In this document: positions 33,001 through 45,000 of the stretch, piece after piece
Layout: every line of letters starts with the position of its first letter
Position numbering within the stretch: the first letter of the stretch is position 1
Source: Chelydra serpentina
Taxonomy: Eukaryota > Chordata > Testudines > Chelydridae
Direction of reading: 5' to 3'
Assembly: GCA_037349315.1 (NCBI GenBank)
Contig: JBAIAC010000023.1
Span: forward strand, 31,472,501 to 31,536,500
DNA: 64,000 nucleotides
Made by a program: the position numbers and the translations under genes
Notes under the pieces: generated by a model
The model's input: the letters and a program-made list of their open reading frames with translations, nothing else
What the model was told of the DNA's origin: nothing
Database searches by the model: none

Positions 33001-36000
33001 AGGCACAACCTCCCCAACCTCCTCCATACAGTTTCGGAAACCCAATGTGGCCCTCAGGCCAAAACGTTTGCCCGCCCCTGCTGTACATGCTTATATACTT
33101 TTATAAAATATCCACTACCGTAACTCCTATTAGGAGACCCATCTTGCAATGATTAATAGCTTATCTAAACAAATTTATTTCAAAATAGTACAGATCCTTA
33201 GCCCAAGCTAAGTCCTATTTGTACCACTCCACTTAAAGATGCTGTGAAGGTGTAGTTGGGGAATACCCTGGTGACACAGAACTGGTATAATAGAATGCCT
33301 GGGGGACTTTTGGGGAATAGCATGATGCTGTACTCTGGTGATCCTATGTCAACAGAACAACCCCTGAGGACTGTGACTGCTTTACTTTATGCCTCCCAAA
33401 GTGGGAGGAGGTGGCGGAAAGATAGTATACACCGAGTAGAGCTCTGGTGTGCCTTAGGATTCATCCCAATGTTTTGTGTGTAAAAACAGCATTTAACTAA
33501 AATAATTTTAAGACAGTTGCACTACTGTAGTAATAAAAGAGGAGATGTTAGAACAAGAGACTGAGAGTCAGGATCTATATCTGACTTCCCAGCTCCACCA
33601 CTTGGTGTGTAAGCTTGGACAAGTCACACAGGGTCTGTTTTTTCAGACTTACCAAGGATCCACAAATCCCACTGAAGTTAGTGGGACCTTTGAATGTCAA
33701 GCAGCTCTGAAAATGAAGCCTGTAAATTCTCTTGTTTCCTCATTTGAAAATTGAGTAAAATATTTACACTACTTCATAGATGTTTTCAGATGTTTTGAAA
33801 TCCTCAGAAGGTCCTATAGAAGTACAAAGTATTATTACTAAATATTCCTATGGATAAATTAAAAGAATATTTAGAAGCGTGATCACTTCTTTAGTGTTAG
33901 AAGGGCACCAAGATTCCTAATATTTTGTCTTCACATTAAATATCTTGTTAATGACAGTCCTCATTAATTCTATTCTGTTTTTCCAGAAACTTTGTTTATA
34001 TTGTGACAGGGAAACATCCTATCTAAGGTCATGTCCATCATCTCACAAATGAGGAGAGCCCCAGTGAACAAGTCACACCTATGTGGGAACAAAAGAGAGA
34101 GAAGCTTAAGACCAGCTTAGCATGCACAGGTTTTAAAAGCTTCAGAAGTTTTTAATTTGTCAAATATCGGTAGCTCCATTCTCTGTTTGCGCCCACGCAG
34201 AGCCATCATTAGCATCAATGGAAATTACAAATGCATGTTGAGGGGAGATTAGAGTACATAGGGTTAATTGTTTCATCTGGATCTTCACCAGGCCTCCATT
34301 TTCAGGAATAGTTTTGAACCTGCAATCATTTGAGGAAATAATTTAGGGCATTTGTGCTTGCAAATTACATACATAATCTGTTATTTAGGCATCTAGATGA
34401 CACAAAATGTGCCTACAAGAAAAGGAATGTGCATAAATGGATATTAGAGCTGAAATTCTGGCCCCACTCAAGTTAATGGGAGTTGAAATATTTGTTGTTT
34501 TGATATTTTCTTAGCTCTGAAATAAAGGTCTGTCAAATTGCATCTTTAAAAAGAGAAATATATTTAAGTCTCCGACACACACTCCCCCTATAGCGTGCCC
34601 CGCGATAACGCTAGATTCGGCGAATTCGGCTATAACGCGATCATAAAGTGGCTCCCGCGGCCCCAAGCGCCAAAAAAAAAAAAAAAGTGTCCGGAGTGTG
34701 CTTCCTTGCTTGGAGCCGACCCTGGCTCCATCTCCTCCCCATCTCCCCCGTTCCTTTTGGCAGAGAAGAGAAGAGACCAGCTTGAAACTGGCCAGCTTGA
34801 AACTGACCAGCTGGATACTTCTCAGCTTTGGGGAGAAGAGAAGAGACCGCTTGAAACTGACCAGCTTGAGTTTCAAGCCAAGGGGAGATCTTTCAAGCTG
34901 GTCAGTTTCAAGCTGTCTCTTCTCCCCAAAGCAGAGATGTTTCAAGCTGGTCAGTTTCAAGCTGGTCAGACTTCTCCGCTTTGGGGAGAAGAAGAGACCG
35001 GCTTGAAACTGACCAGCTTGAAACTTCTCCGCTTTGGGAAGAAGAGAAGAGACCGGCTTGAAACGATAAATTTTCGTAACCCTGCTATAATGCGATCCCG
35101 CATTTATCACGATGGAATTTTTTGGACCCCAATTATTGCGTTATAGCGGGGTTTCACTGTATTCTGCTTTTTGGTTTTGTTTTTTTTTAATATGCCCATG
35201 TACACTTGGTGTCTGTCACTTCAACTTTTTTCATTCAGCAGTCTATTTTAACATTGCAGTAAAAATCTGGAACTACAAGTAATAGGATGAAACTGAGAGG
35301 GAAACATGTAGGCTAATTATCAGGAAAAACTTTCTAAGAGTAAGAGCTATTTAACTTTGGAATGGTCTCCCAAGGGAGAACTCTGTTGCTTAGAACACTG
35401 AAAACTAGGTTGGACAGAACATTAGAAAATGCACTGTAGGTAGGGAACAATCCTGAACTGGCTGGATAACAGACGGGAAAAACATAAACAAGACTAGCAG
35501 TAAAATTAAGCATTGATGCTAAATGTGAATGATGATAATTTTTCCAAGAGAGCAGTTCCATACTCTGCATTGTGAAATAAGGACATTTGTCCTGTAGGGA
35601 ACTATTGTGCTAAATATAGTTTATTTGATCGGGTGGCAACTCACAAATATTACAAAAGCTTTAAGTGAAAATTAACCTACTATATTTATTCATCAGTATT
35701 TATAACATCAGTATGCATGTCAAAGTATCAACACAATAGAGCGAGTCAGTTCATATCAATTATAGATGCATAGTTATGTGTGGTGTTTGGGTGTGTCTAT
35801 TTGTATAGATTTTTTTATGCATTGCTATGTGGTAGATTTACAAATATTTCAAGTTAAAATTCAGAAATCAAGTATGAACATGGAGAAATGTTTCATTTTG
35901 CCTATATAAGGGCTAATGTACAATCACTGTAATACAGTACAGGCATGTGTTTTTAACCTTACGCGTGTTGCATATATGTGTGTGTACAAGATACATCCTC

Positions 36001-39000
36001 CAAAGGATTTAGTCTGGAAGATACTGGCATTCTGAGAATTACCCAGTGTATTCTGTCATTTGCTAATGTGTGTGTCACATGTTAGGTGTAATTTCCTTTT
36101 AAAGTTGTCCATTCAGATAGCAACAGCGTGCTCAGATGGGATGACCACTCATCAACCAATTTATTTTACAAGCTCTTCATATTTGTGTAAAAAAATTTTA
36201 ATTTTAGTAATACCCTCTCACTCTGTCTAAAACTTTTCAATTTGATTTTAAAAAAATACTTGAGCTTTGCATTTCCATTTAATGTGCTTATTGCAGAATT
36301 ATACCAATACATTTTAAGTGCAAGACCAGAGGTGGTTCATGACAGGCATGTTATGGATTAAAAATAACTAATGCATATCTATAGAGCATCCATATTCCAT
36401 ACTGCCATGTAAGTGATCCAGTCTGATCTAGTGCCATGCTCCGCAGTCCTGCAAAGCAAGCACAGGCACAAAGATGGTACTTTCCATTTCATGACATAGC
36501 ATTATTCTGCAAAACGAAAATAAGAAAGAAAAACTTACTTTAACCTATCATTATTCTGCAGTGACTGATCTAGTCACTGTGGTATTTGGGTTGCAGACAC
36601 TCTAATATATCACTTTACATTCTTACAAATATGTTAATATTCACACATGCAAAACAGCTAATCCTTCTTCCCAAATACCCATTTTTGTGAGGATGGTTGA
36701 GGTTTCTACATCTTAGCCCAGCACATTTTGTCTTGATACTTCCTTTCTCCAAACTGGTAGCATCTCTTCAATTGTTGTCTCAATTTCTGCTTGTAAAGTC
36801 ATTCTCAAGTCATGTGGTACCACCTACAGCTACCAGTCATAAGATTCTGTAAGTGCCTCCCTACCTTGAAAGACTTCATTAGTTTCCACTCCTTTTCCAC
36901 AATAGGTTCAAGCTTCTCATTGTCTTTAAGGTTCTGTGCCACTCAGCTCTGCCAACATGTCTGCACATTTATCATCTGACAGTCTCTGACTCCTGGGTTG
37001 TCCATTTTGTCTCTTTCCACTCTCAACTTTATAATTTCTTTCATGCGGTCCTGTATGCTTGGAACAGCATCCCACTTTCCTTGTGCCAAGTGCCTCCCTT
37101 CTCCTCGGTTCCTCCTTTAACTCACTTTTGCAAAGCCTTCAAACTTTGATCTCCTCATGACATGGTCTTCAGACCATCTCAGAACTGAACTTTTGGCTCA
37201 GTTGTCTTATGCAGACTGAAAGTCCTTTGGAGCAAGGACCATGCTGTTCATTATTTATATATTGCCATAAAAAAATTTGGTGTTTTTAAAGCTGTTGAGA
37301 TTTAAGTTCAAATGAAACTGTCTTGGCTGTGTGTTTAAATTAATATTAATTGTATATTTTTATATTATAGGAAGTTGGTGAGCCGTTCAAAGAGGAGAAA
37401 GCTGTAGCCAAATACCTACGTTTCAACTGTCCAACCAAATCTACCAACATGATGGGCCACAGAGTTGATTATTTTATTGGTAAGATTACTTGTAACCAAA
37501 TAATGATACTGCATATTTACTAATATTGTACTCTTTTTTTAATGTAGGTTACTAATATTTTTAATTAGTAAGCTGTATAAGGTTTATAGCCCAGGGAAAT
37601 TAACAAGGCACTTACTAGTCAGAAGATTACATTTACCAACCTGAAGTAGATACAGAAGACACAGTCAGGAAAGCAGAAGTGAGGTCCAGAGTAAGACACC
37701 CTGGTGAAAAGCCTGGTCTGTCTTCCACCCCTATCTGCTGGTAAGGGAGGAGGACTGAGATTTCTAACAGGGAGTTGTCCATGCACCCTGCTTGGGGGCT
37801 CCAATGGTCACATCAGTCACTGAGTAGTAGGTGTCTGATAAATCTGACACCACATCCCACCTCTAACTGCTGAAAGGGAGAAATAGCTTTCTGTCTCTTC
37901 CCCATCCTCTTGAGTATCCTGGTTACTGTGAAAGGGAAAGACTCTGCTACTTTACTTTCCCAGAGCCTTCAAGTTGCTGAGGGGAAAGTGGCAGCAAATT
38001 CCCACCACACTATCCCTCTCTTAGTCTCCAGTTTTTGGGTCTTTTTTCTCTGTGATTAAAGCCATAGCTTTGTCAAACAGCAGTAGCAGCATTAAATTAA
38101 CATGATTCATGATAGCTTCACAGTATTCCTCTAGGGTCTGAATGGAAGCAGGAAACTAACCAGAATCTTGTTAATTTAATTGTTTTGCTGCCTCTGAGCT
38201 ATGAGGAGTAGTAGAGGTACTGTGTGCAGACTTGGCAAGACAATACTACATTGGCTATTCTGTTCTCATCCGGAAACTATCTTTGTAATGATAAGAGGTA
38301 TAAATTCTTTTAATATGAAATTGATGGCGTAGTCTCTCATAATCACCAGGGAAAGCTTCCCATGTTCCATGGCCAGTGATTTTTTTTCAAACCCTATGTT
38401 TAGTTCACTTTTCATTGTGAAGTAACATTACAAAAATTGTGAGGTGTTTTGTGTAGTGTTAGGACTATGAGATAAGAAGTCCTACTTCTACTTATAACTT
38501 CATACAGACGTCTTTCTGTAGCCTTGGATGAGCTTCTGAACCTTCCTGCCCTAGTTTCTCTATCTGTAAAATGGATGAGGATAATAATTACATACCTCAG
38601 ATGGGTGTAGTGAGGCTCAATTAAGCTTCATAGTGTTTTTCAGATATAAAGGGCTATGTAAGAACTATATACTTGTATTATAACTTTCTTGGTAGTTTGA
38701 ATGGTTATATTTTTCAATCACTTATTTTCCTTGTAACTTTTGGAGATGACACCCTATCCTCCTGATCTTTTATTCACTGGTAAAATTGTATACAAAAATG
38801 GCAGTAATATAACAGTAAATTCCACTCTCATAAAATGAAAGCATTTCTTGCTTGAGTGTTCAGTAAGTCACGTTGATGTTTAAAATGTTTATGCCAATCA
38901 TTTGTTTTATTTTTTGAAGGGCATCCGCCCCCTCCTTTCTCAACCCCTCTCCCATCACTACCCTTAAAAGATGCAAGTTAAGGTGACCTTCCTGGCTGAA

Positions 39001-42000
39001 GGGGCTAAGGATACTATTTTCACTTGTACCCATCCCCTGCTGGCTTAGGAGTAGGGCATGTGTGGTGTTACACATCAGAATTACTCCCCCTGTATTTGGT
39101 ATAATGGTGCTGTAATACTATAGTAGTTCAAAGTCTTTTTTGCCTGGGTAGAGAAAAAGTGCTCTATTGTATATCCCTCGGTGTTACAGGGAAACGTCAA
39201 TGTGAGCACCTTCCTGCTGCCAACATTAGTAGCACAGGCATAGTCCACCTCAGTTTCCATTTCAGCTGCCTGTGCAAATGAATATTATGTGTCTCAGCAC
39301 CAAATTCAATCTCTTTTATTCATATAAAGTGCCACAATCTTCAGATCCCTCATGGTAAAAACAGTTTCTCTCAAGACCCCAAAGTAGAACACAGCATTCT
39401 TCAAGGTTACAACATAGAACTCTTCAATCCCATTCAGAGGTCACCATTCTCTGGTTGCCCACCTGATGGTTGTTAACTCTTCAACCCCAGTTTCTTTATC
39501 CCTGTCCCAGAACCCTCACTCTCAGGGCATTCACCTGAGAGTTCCAAGACCAGTTTCTTTCCCACAAGTCGTGTTCTATAGCCCCACATTAGATCCCTGC
39601 AGCATTCCACTCCCCAGGCCTCTTTACCTATGAGTTTTACCTCTGGTCCTGAGGATCTTCCTCTAGAATCAACTCCTTGCATCTAGCTCTGGCTTGCATT
39701 GATAAGACTGGTTCTTTCCCTCGTTCCTAAGGCCTCAGCACAAGCTTTCCTGCAACTCATAAAGGTTCCCCAGCGCTAGTCAGTCCTCCCAACAGCTTTC
39801 CTCAGAACTCGTCACCAGTAGCTCACAGTTACTGTTTTCCTACTGTTCTTTCCCTCTGGCCACTCTTTGCTACTCTTCTGTTTCTCCTCTGGTCTCAGGC
39901 TGCTCATGCCTGCCCCCATTCCTGACTCTGACATGCTCTCACACTCTCTCTTTGTCTCAGTCTCCTCCTTTTGATATGGCCCTGCACCTGACCAGTCACA
40001 GGTTTAGTGGGCCCCTCTCCGTCTTAAAGGGGCATGTCTCCCTGCAACACCCAGAATACAGCCAAGATGATCAGTGTATTCCTATCTGTTTTTTTCTTCT
40101 TTTGCTTTTGATTCAGGTTCTCCTTCTAAACCATTTGTCTTGTGTGGAGTAGGAAATAATTTAATTCCTACTGAGGGATATAAAACAGAATTGTAAATAG
40201 GATGAAATTCAAAAAGGACAAATGCATAGTACTCTATTTAGGAAGGAACAATCATTTGCGCACACACAACATGGGAAATGACTGCCTAGGAAGGAGTACT
40301 GTGGAAAGGAATCTGGGGATCATAGTGGACCATAAGCGAAATATGAGTCTACAATGTAACACTGTTGCAAAACAAGCGAACATCATTCTGGGATGTATTA
40401 ACAGGAGTGTTTTAAGCAAGACACTGAGAAGTAATTCTTCTGCTCTACTCCGCACTGATTAGGCCTCAGCTGTAGTACTGTGTCCAGTTCTGGGCATCAC
40501 ATTTCTGGAAAGATGTGGACAAATCGGAGAACGTCCAGAGAAGAGCAACAAAAATGATTAAAGGTCTAGAAAACATGACCTATGAGGGAAGATTGAAAAA
40601 ATGTGGTTTGTTTAGTCTGGAAAAGAAAAGACTGAGCAGGGGCATAACAATTTTCAAGTACATAAAAGGTTGTTACAAGGAGGAGGGAGAAAAATTGTTC
40701 TTCTTAACCTCTGAGGATAGGACAAGAAGCAATGGGTTTAAATTGCAGCAAGGGAGGTATAGATTGGACGTTAGGAAAAAATTCCTAACTGTCATGGTGG
40801 TTAAGCACTGGAATAAATTGCCTAGGAATGTTGTGGAATCTCCATCTTTGGAGATTTTTAAGAGCAGGTTAGACAAACATCTGTCAGGGATGGTCTAGAT
40901 AATACTTAGTCCTGCCATGAGTGCAAGGGACTGGACTAGATGACCTCTCGAGGTCCCTTCCAATTCTATGATTCTATGATTGATAGAATAGTTCAGCAAT
41001 ATATTTTGCCATGAAGCTATTCTAGAGTTCCAACAAACTTGAATTTGGAGTAAGGACTTAACTGTGTTCCGTGTAATTGGACTGGATTTTGGAAGTGTTT
41101 TCATTAAGTTTACATTTTTCTGGTATGATGATCTGGCACTGTATGGAGCATAGTTATATGACATTATGCTTTTTTTAAAAAAAAACCTCAATAATAGAGA
41201 TTGTAAAATAAAAATGTGTAATATGCCAGACTAAAGAGTGAAAAAATTGTAACTCTTTTCCTAGCTACACATACAAACAGCTTCGTTTGTGTTTTACATT
41301 CATACAACCTCAAACTGGGAGATCACGTGGTATAATCAATAACATTAATAGAATGCTTCAATAATGATTGTCTGAAAGCAAAGGCTTTCAGTTTGGAAGT
41401 GATATAATTGGAGTCCAGACTGGCAGCCTGTTTATGCGATAGCTATTGTACAAAGTGTAAATATTAAAAAAGAAGGGGGGGGAAAAGGATGTTTCATCAG
41501 CTGTGCCAGAGCTCCAGTCAGTGCAGCTGAAGAGTTGGACAAAGGTAGTTCTGCTGTAAATTACCTTCTCGCTAAACACCTGACTGCAGCGGCCCCCACA
41601 GAGCCATTCTGTAGCCAAGGAGTACCAGAGCACAGCAGCACTCCAGCCAGGCCTTGTGTCCCCAAAATGCCCTCTATGATGAGACTGGGAAGCAATGCTG
41701 TGGGACTGGCTACGTTCTCTTTCTGACACCTGAATATTCCACTATGCCAGAGAAATTCCCATATTCTGGTATCTGGTTAAGATGGCTTGAAGGCTGCAAA
41801 TTACTACCAGTGCAAAGTAACTTTATTGGAGGCCAGGATCTGTCCTGGAGCCTTTAAACTTCTAAAGTAACTAATAGGATCTCTCAGAGTTGCGTTATGG
41901 GAGTTAGGGGTTTGTTTTGTTTGGTTGTTTTAAGCTTTAAAATCTTCATTATGATTTCAGACACTCTTTCTGAGCCTGTATGCACATGCTTACCCCTTTG

Positions 42001-45000
42001 TACATGTTTGGACATTTGGTGTCTGCAAGCCAGTTTATACAGAAGGCGTGGGACAGCAATTTCAAGGAACAGGCTAATCAGAATTTTCCAGGATAAACAA
42101 ATAACTCTACGCGTGTTCCTTTTATCTTATCTGCTCCATGATTAGTGTGTTGCTGTTACTTTTAGAGCCAGGACATAATAATCCGTTTCATATTTTGTGC
42201 CAGATTTTTGCTTTGGATGGTCACATGGCTCCCTTTCATAGAATTTGGCCAAGAATATTTAAAGATTTAATTGTCATGTTAAAAATAAAAAAATCAAGCC
42301 TTGGGAAAAAAAATCAGTTTTTTAAAATTTATTTCTACTACTTACATGTTTTACTTCATGCATTTCAGCTTGGATAGTAAAAATGGACTAATCAGTTTAA
42401 CTTTTTTGATTTTCATTCACTAGCAGCACAGACTACTACTGTAGAGGATAATCTCTTTTTTTAAGGTTCCATTGAATTTCTTAAAAAACAGAAAATCTCC
42501 ACACCTTAGTTTTGGAATTATAACAAAATTCTTATTTGGGGTAGGATTTTATCTTGCAATGCCCTGTTAAAATTGGTTTGTAATATAATATTGTAAAAAG
42601 TATGCATCGGAACCTGAATTCTTTATGCAGGCAAAGTTCCCACTGGCATCAGTGGGAGTTCTGTTGCAACACTGTGGTCTATCTTTCTAAGAATAGGGTG
42701 TTTTTGTTTCATTATGCAGGTAGGGTTTTGTTCCGGTATTTAGCAAAACTGAGATAACTAATTACAGATTCTGTTTTTGTAGTATTTGGGTGGATCAAAT
42801 ATTGAAGTGAGCTCTTTCTATATTTTATCACAGGTTTGTTTTTTCTTTCTTCCTTTCAGCCTCAAAAGCTGTGGACTGCCTTTTGGATTCTAAATGGGCA
42901 AAAGCCAAGAAGGGAGAAGAAGCCTTATTTACAACTCGAGAGTCTATAGTTGACTATTGCAACAGGTATGGCCTTTTAGTCAAGATAAATAGTCTTAATA
43001 CCAAGTACAATTTTCAAGAGCATTAAAGTTCCATTTTCTGAAGGTCCTAAATCACTTGGGCTCTTTTTGAAAATGGGACAGATACTTTCAAAAATTATAT
43101 CTTCACTATTTTTCTTAACCTTTTGTGTGTACATTATAGATGTTTCAAAAGAGACTGCTGAAGCGATGTATGTTTTTTATTAGAATATTTGAAAAAATTT
43201 GTGGTGTTGTATCAGTAACATATAAATAATGTAGTTTAGTAATTGTAATTATATAGTCGTTAACAATTAGAAGAACTTATTTGGGCACAATCCTGTAATA
43301 ACTGGTGGCTTTGCCACTGGAGCAGCACCCCTGAAGGAGAAAGGAGACAGTAAAATAATAGCAAAGTAAGTATCTTTCTCCCAATTCCACAAACATGTTA
43401 ATGTTTATCTAGCAGAATAGCTGCTCTTTCAGATGAAGTATTTCTTCACACAATGCACAGTCAATCTGTGGAACTCTTTGCCAGAGGATGCTGTGAAGGC
43501 CAAGACTATAACAGGGTTCAAAGAAGATCTAGATAAATTCATGGAGGATAGGTCTATCAATGGCTATTAGCCAGGATGGGCAGGGATGGTGTCCCTAGCC
43601 TCTGTTTGCCAGAAGATGGGAATGGACAACAGGGGATGGATCACTTGATGATTACCTGTTCTGTTCATTTTCTCTGGGGCACCTGGCATTGGCCACTGTC
43701 AAAAGACAGGATACTGGGCTAGATGGACCTTTGGTCTGACCCAGTATGGCCATTCTTATGTAAGAATTCTTGTGGGACTGCTGCTCTGAAGGCCTGGGCT
43801 CTATAACCCACAAATATCAGGAAACTGTTGGCTGCATCGGAGGGCAGCAAAGATAGATTTTAAGTTCCTACTTCATGACTTGTAGGAGCAAAATGAACTT
43901 TCCAGTAAAGACTGGAATTGGGAGAAGCTTTAAATGCGGCGGTGTTCTTCAAGTGATTGTCCACATGGATTCCACCTTATGCACACCGGATTGGATTTTT
44001 TTTGGCCAGCAGTGCTTGTTGGGGGTGGGCCTGTGCTCTAAATGTCCTCCAGCCCCCACACTCAAGGGCATAAAGGCAGAGCGGGCCCAACAGTTCGTAC
44101 TTATCAGTCACGGCCCTACTGGGCTGCCTGGTATATGCAGCCATATGCCCTCAAAACAACGTCCTCTGCCCTCACGTCTAGGGTAAGATCGCCTTCCCCT
44201 AAGAGGGAGGAGGCTATAACAGACGGGTAGAGGCACAGTTGATCCCGGCAACAATTTCATCCTCCTCCCCTGATATGGTAGCCAATCTCTCTACCTTATC
44301 CGACAGATGACTTTAAGGCATTCCAAAACTGAAGAAATGTATCAAAAACCGATGAGGCCCTCCCCTTGTTAAAGGACTCCTGAGTCACTTTGCGCCCTCT
44401 GAGTTTGTACACCTCAGCCCCAAGAAGAAAGCAAACCAGACCTCAAGACTCCTTCAGAAATAATCGCTCTGCTCCATACTGTTATAACTTTCCGAGGACA
44501 GTGGAGCCAGTAAGGGAGAAGCAGAGCTTCCAGAATAGACAACCCACCGCCTCTTTCTCTGCTACAATGCACTCAACGTCTTCCTCTCAACAGCAGTTTT
44601 CATGCCATAGTTGAGCCCTTTTGGCAACTGCCTTTCTTTTTTCGGGGAAGCCTGGGCTGGGATCACTGTGGACCAGTGGGTGTGAGAGATTGTCAGCAAC
44701 AGGTATTGGGTGCAGTTCCAGTTGCTTACTACCCTTCAGGTACTTTCCCCATTCTTCTTCTGAGACCCTCTCACAAGATACTGTTGAAGCAAGAGGTGGT
44801 TTCTCTCCTGCATCTCCGAGCAGTGGAAGGAGATGCCCTTTGAGTTCAGTGGAAGGAGTTCTTATTCACATTATAATTTCATTCCAAAGAAGAAAGGTGG
44901 CTGGCATCCCATTCTGGGCCTTTGATGTCTCAACAACTTCATCCACCATTTCAGGTTCAGGATGGTGACTCGAGCCTCCATTAGATCCTCAAGACTTTCA

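Larger units (their letters stand above)
24171..37370 (+). other. SEC62: SEC62 intron 1
   Basis: GT...AG intron of 13.2 kb. The first 300 bp are still CpG-rich. Identified repeats are listed separately. Nothing assignable is seen in 24910-25200, 26560-27700, 28230-28680, 30020-30440, 30620-31360, 31880-32410, 33090-33540, 33860-34560 and 35470-36490. Confidence 0.85.
37480..42859 (+). other. SEC62: SEC62 intron 2
   Basis: It contains a MIR (38465-38690), an LTR-like repeat (39182-40049) and a CR1 (40190-40985). Nothing assignable is seen in 37500-38460, 38700-39180 and 40990-42850, apart from a short 'gttcccactggcatcagtgggagttc' repeat trace at 42640. Confidence 0.85.

Noticed and set aside
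34511..35146. Open frames of 199 codons (-) and 183 codons (+)
   Set aside because: Both arise from the mixed-orientation GAAACTGACCAGCTT minisatellite inside a pogo-like element. There is no domain and no start or splice context.
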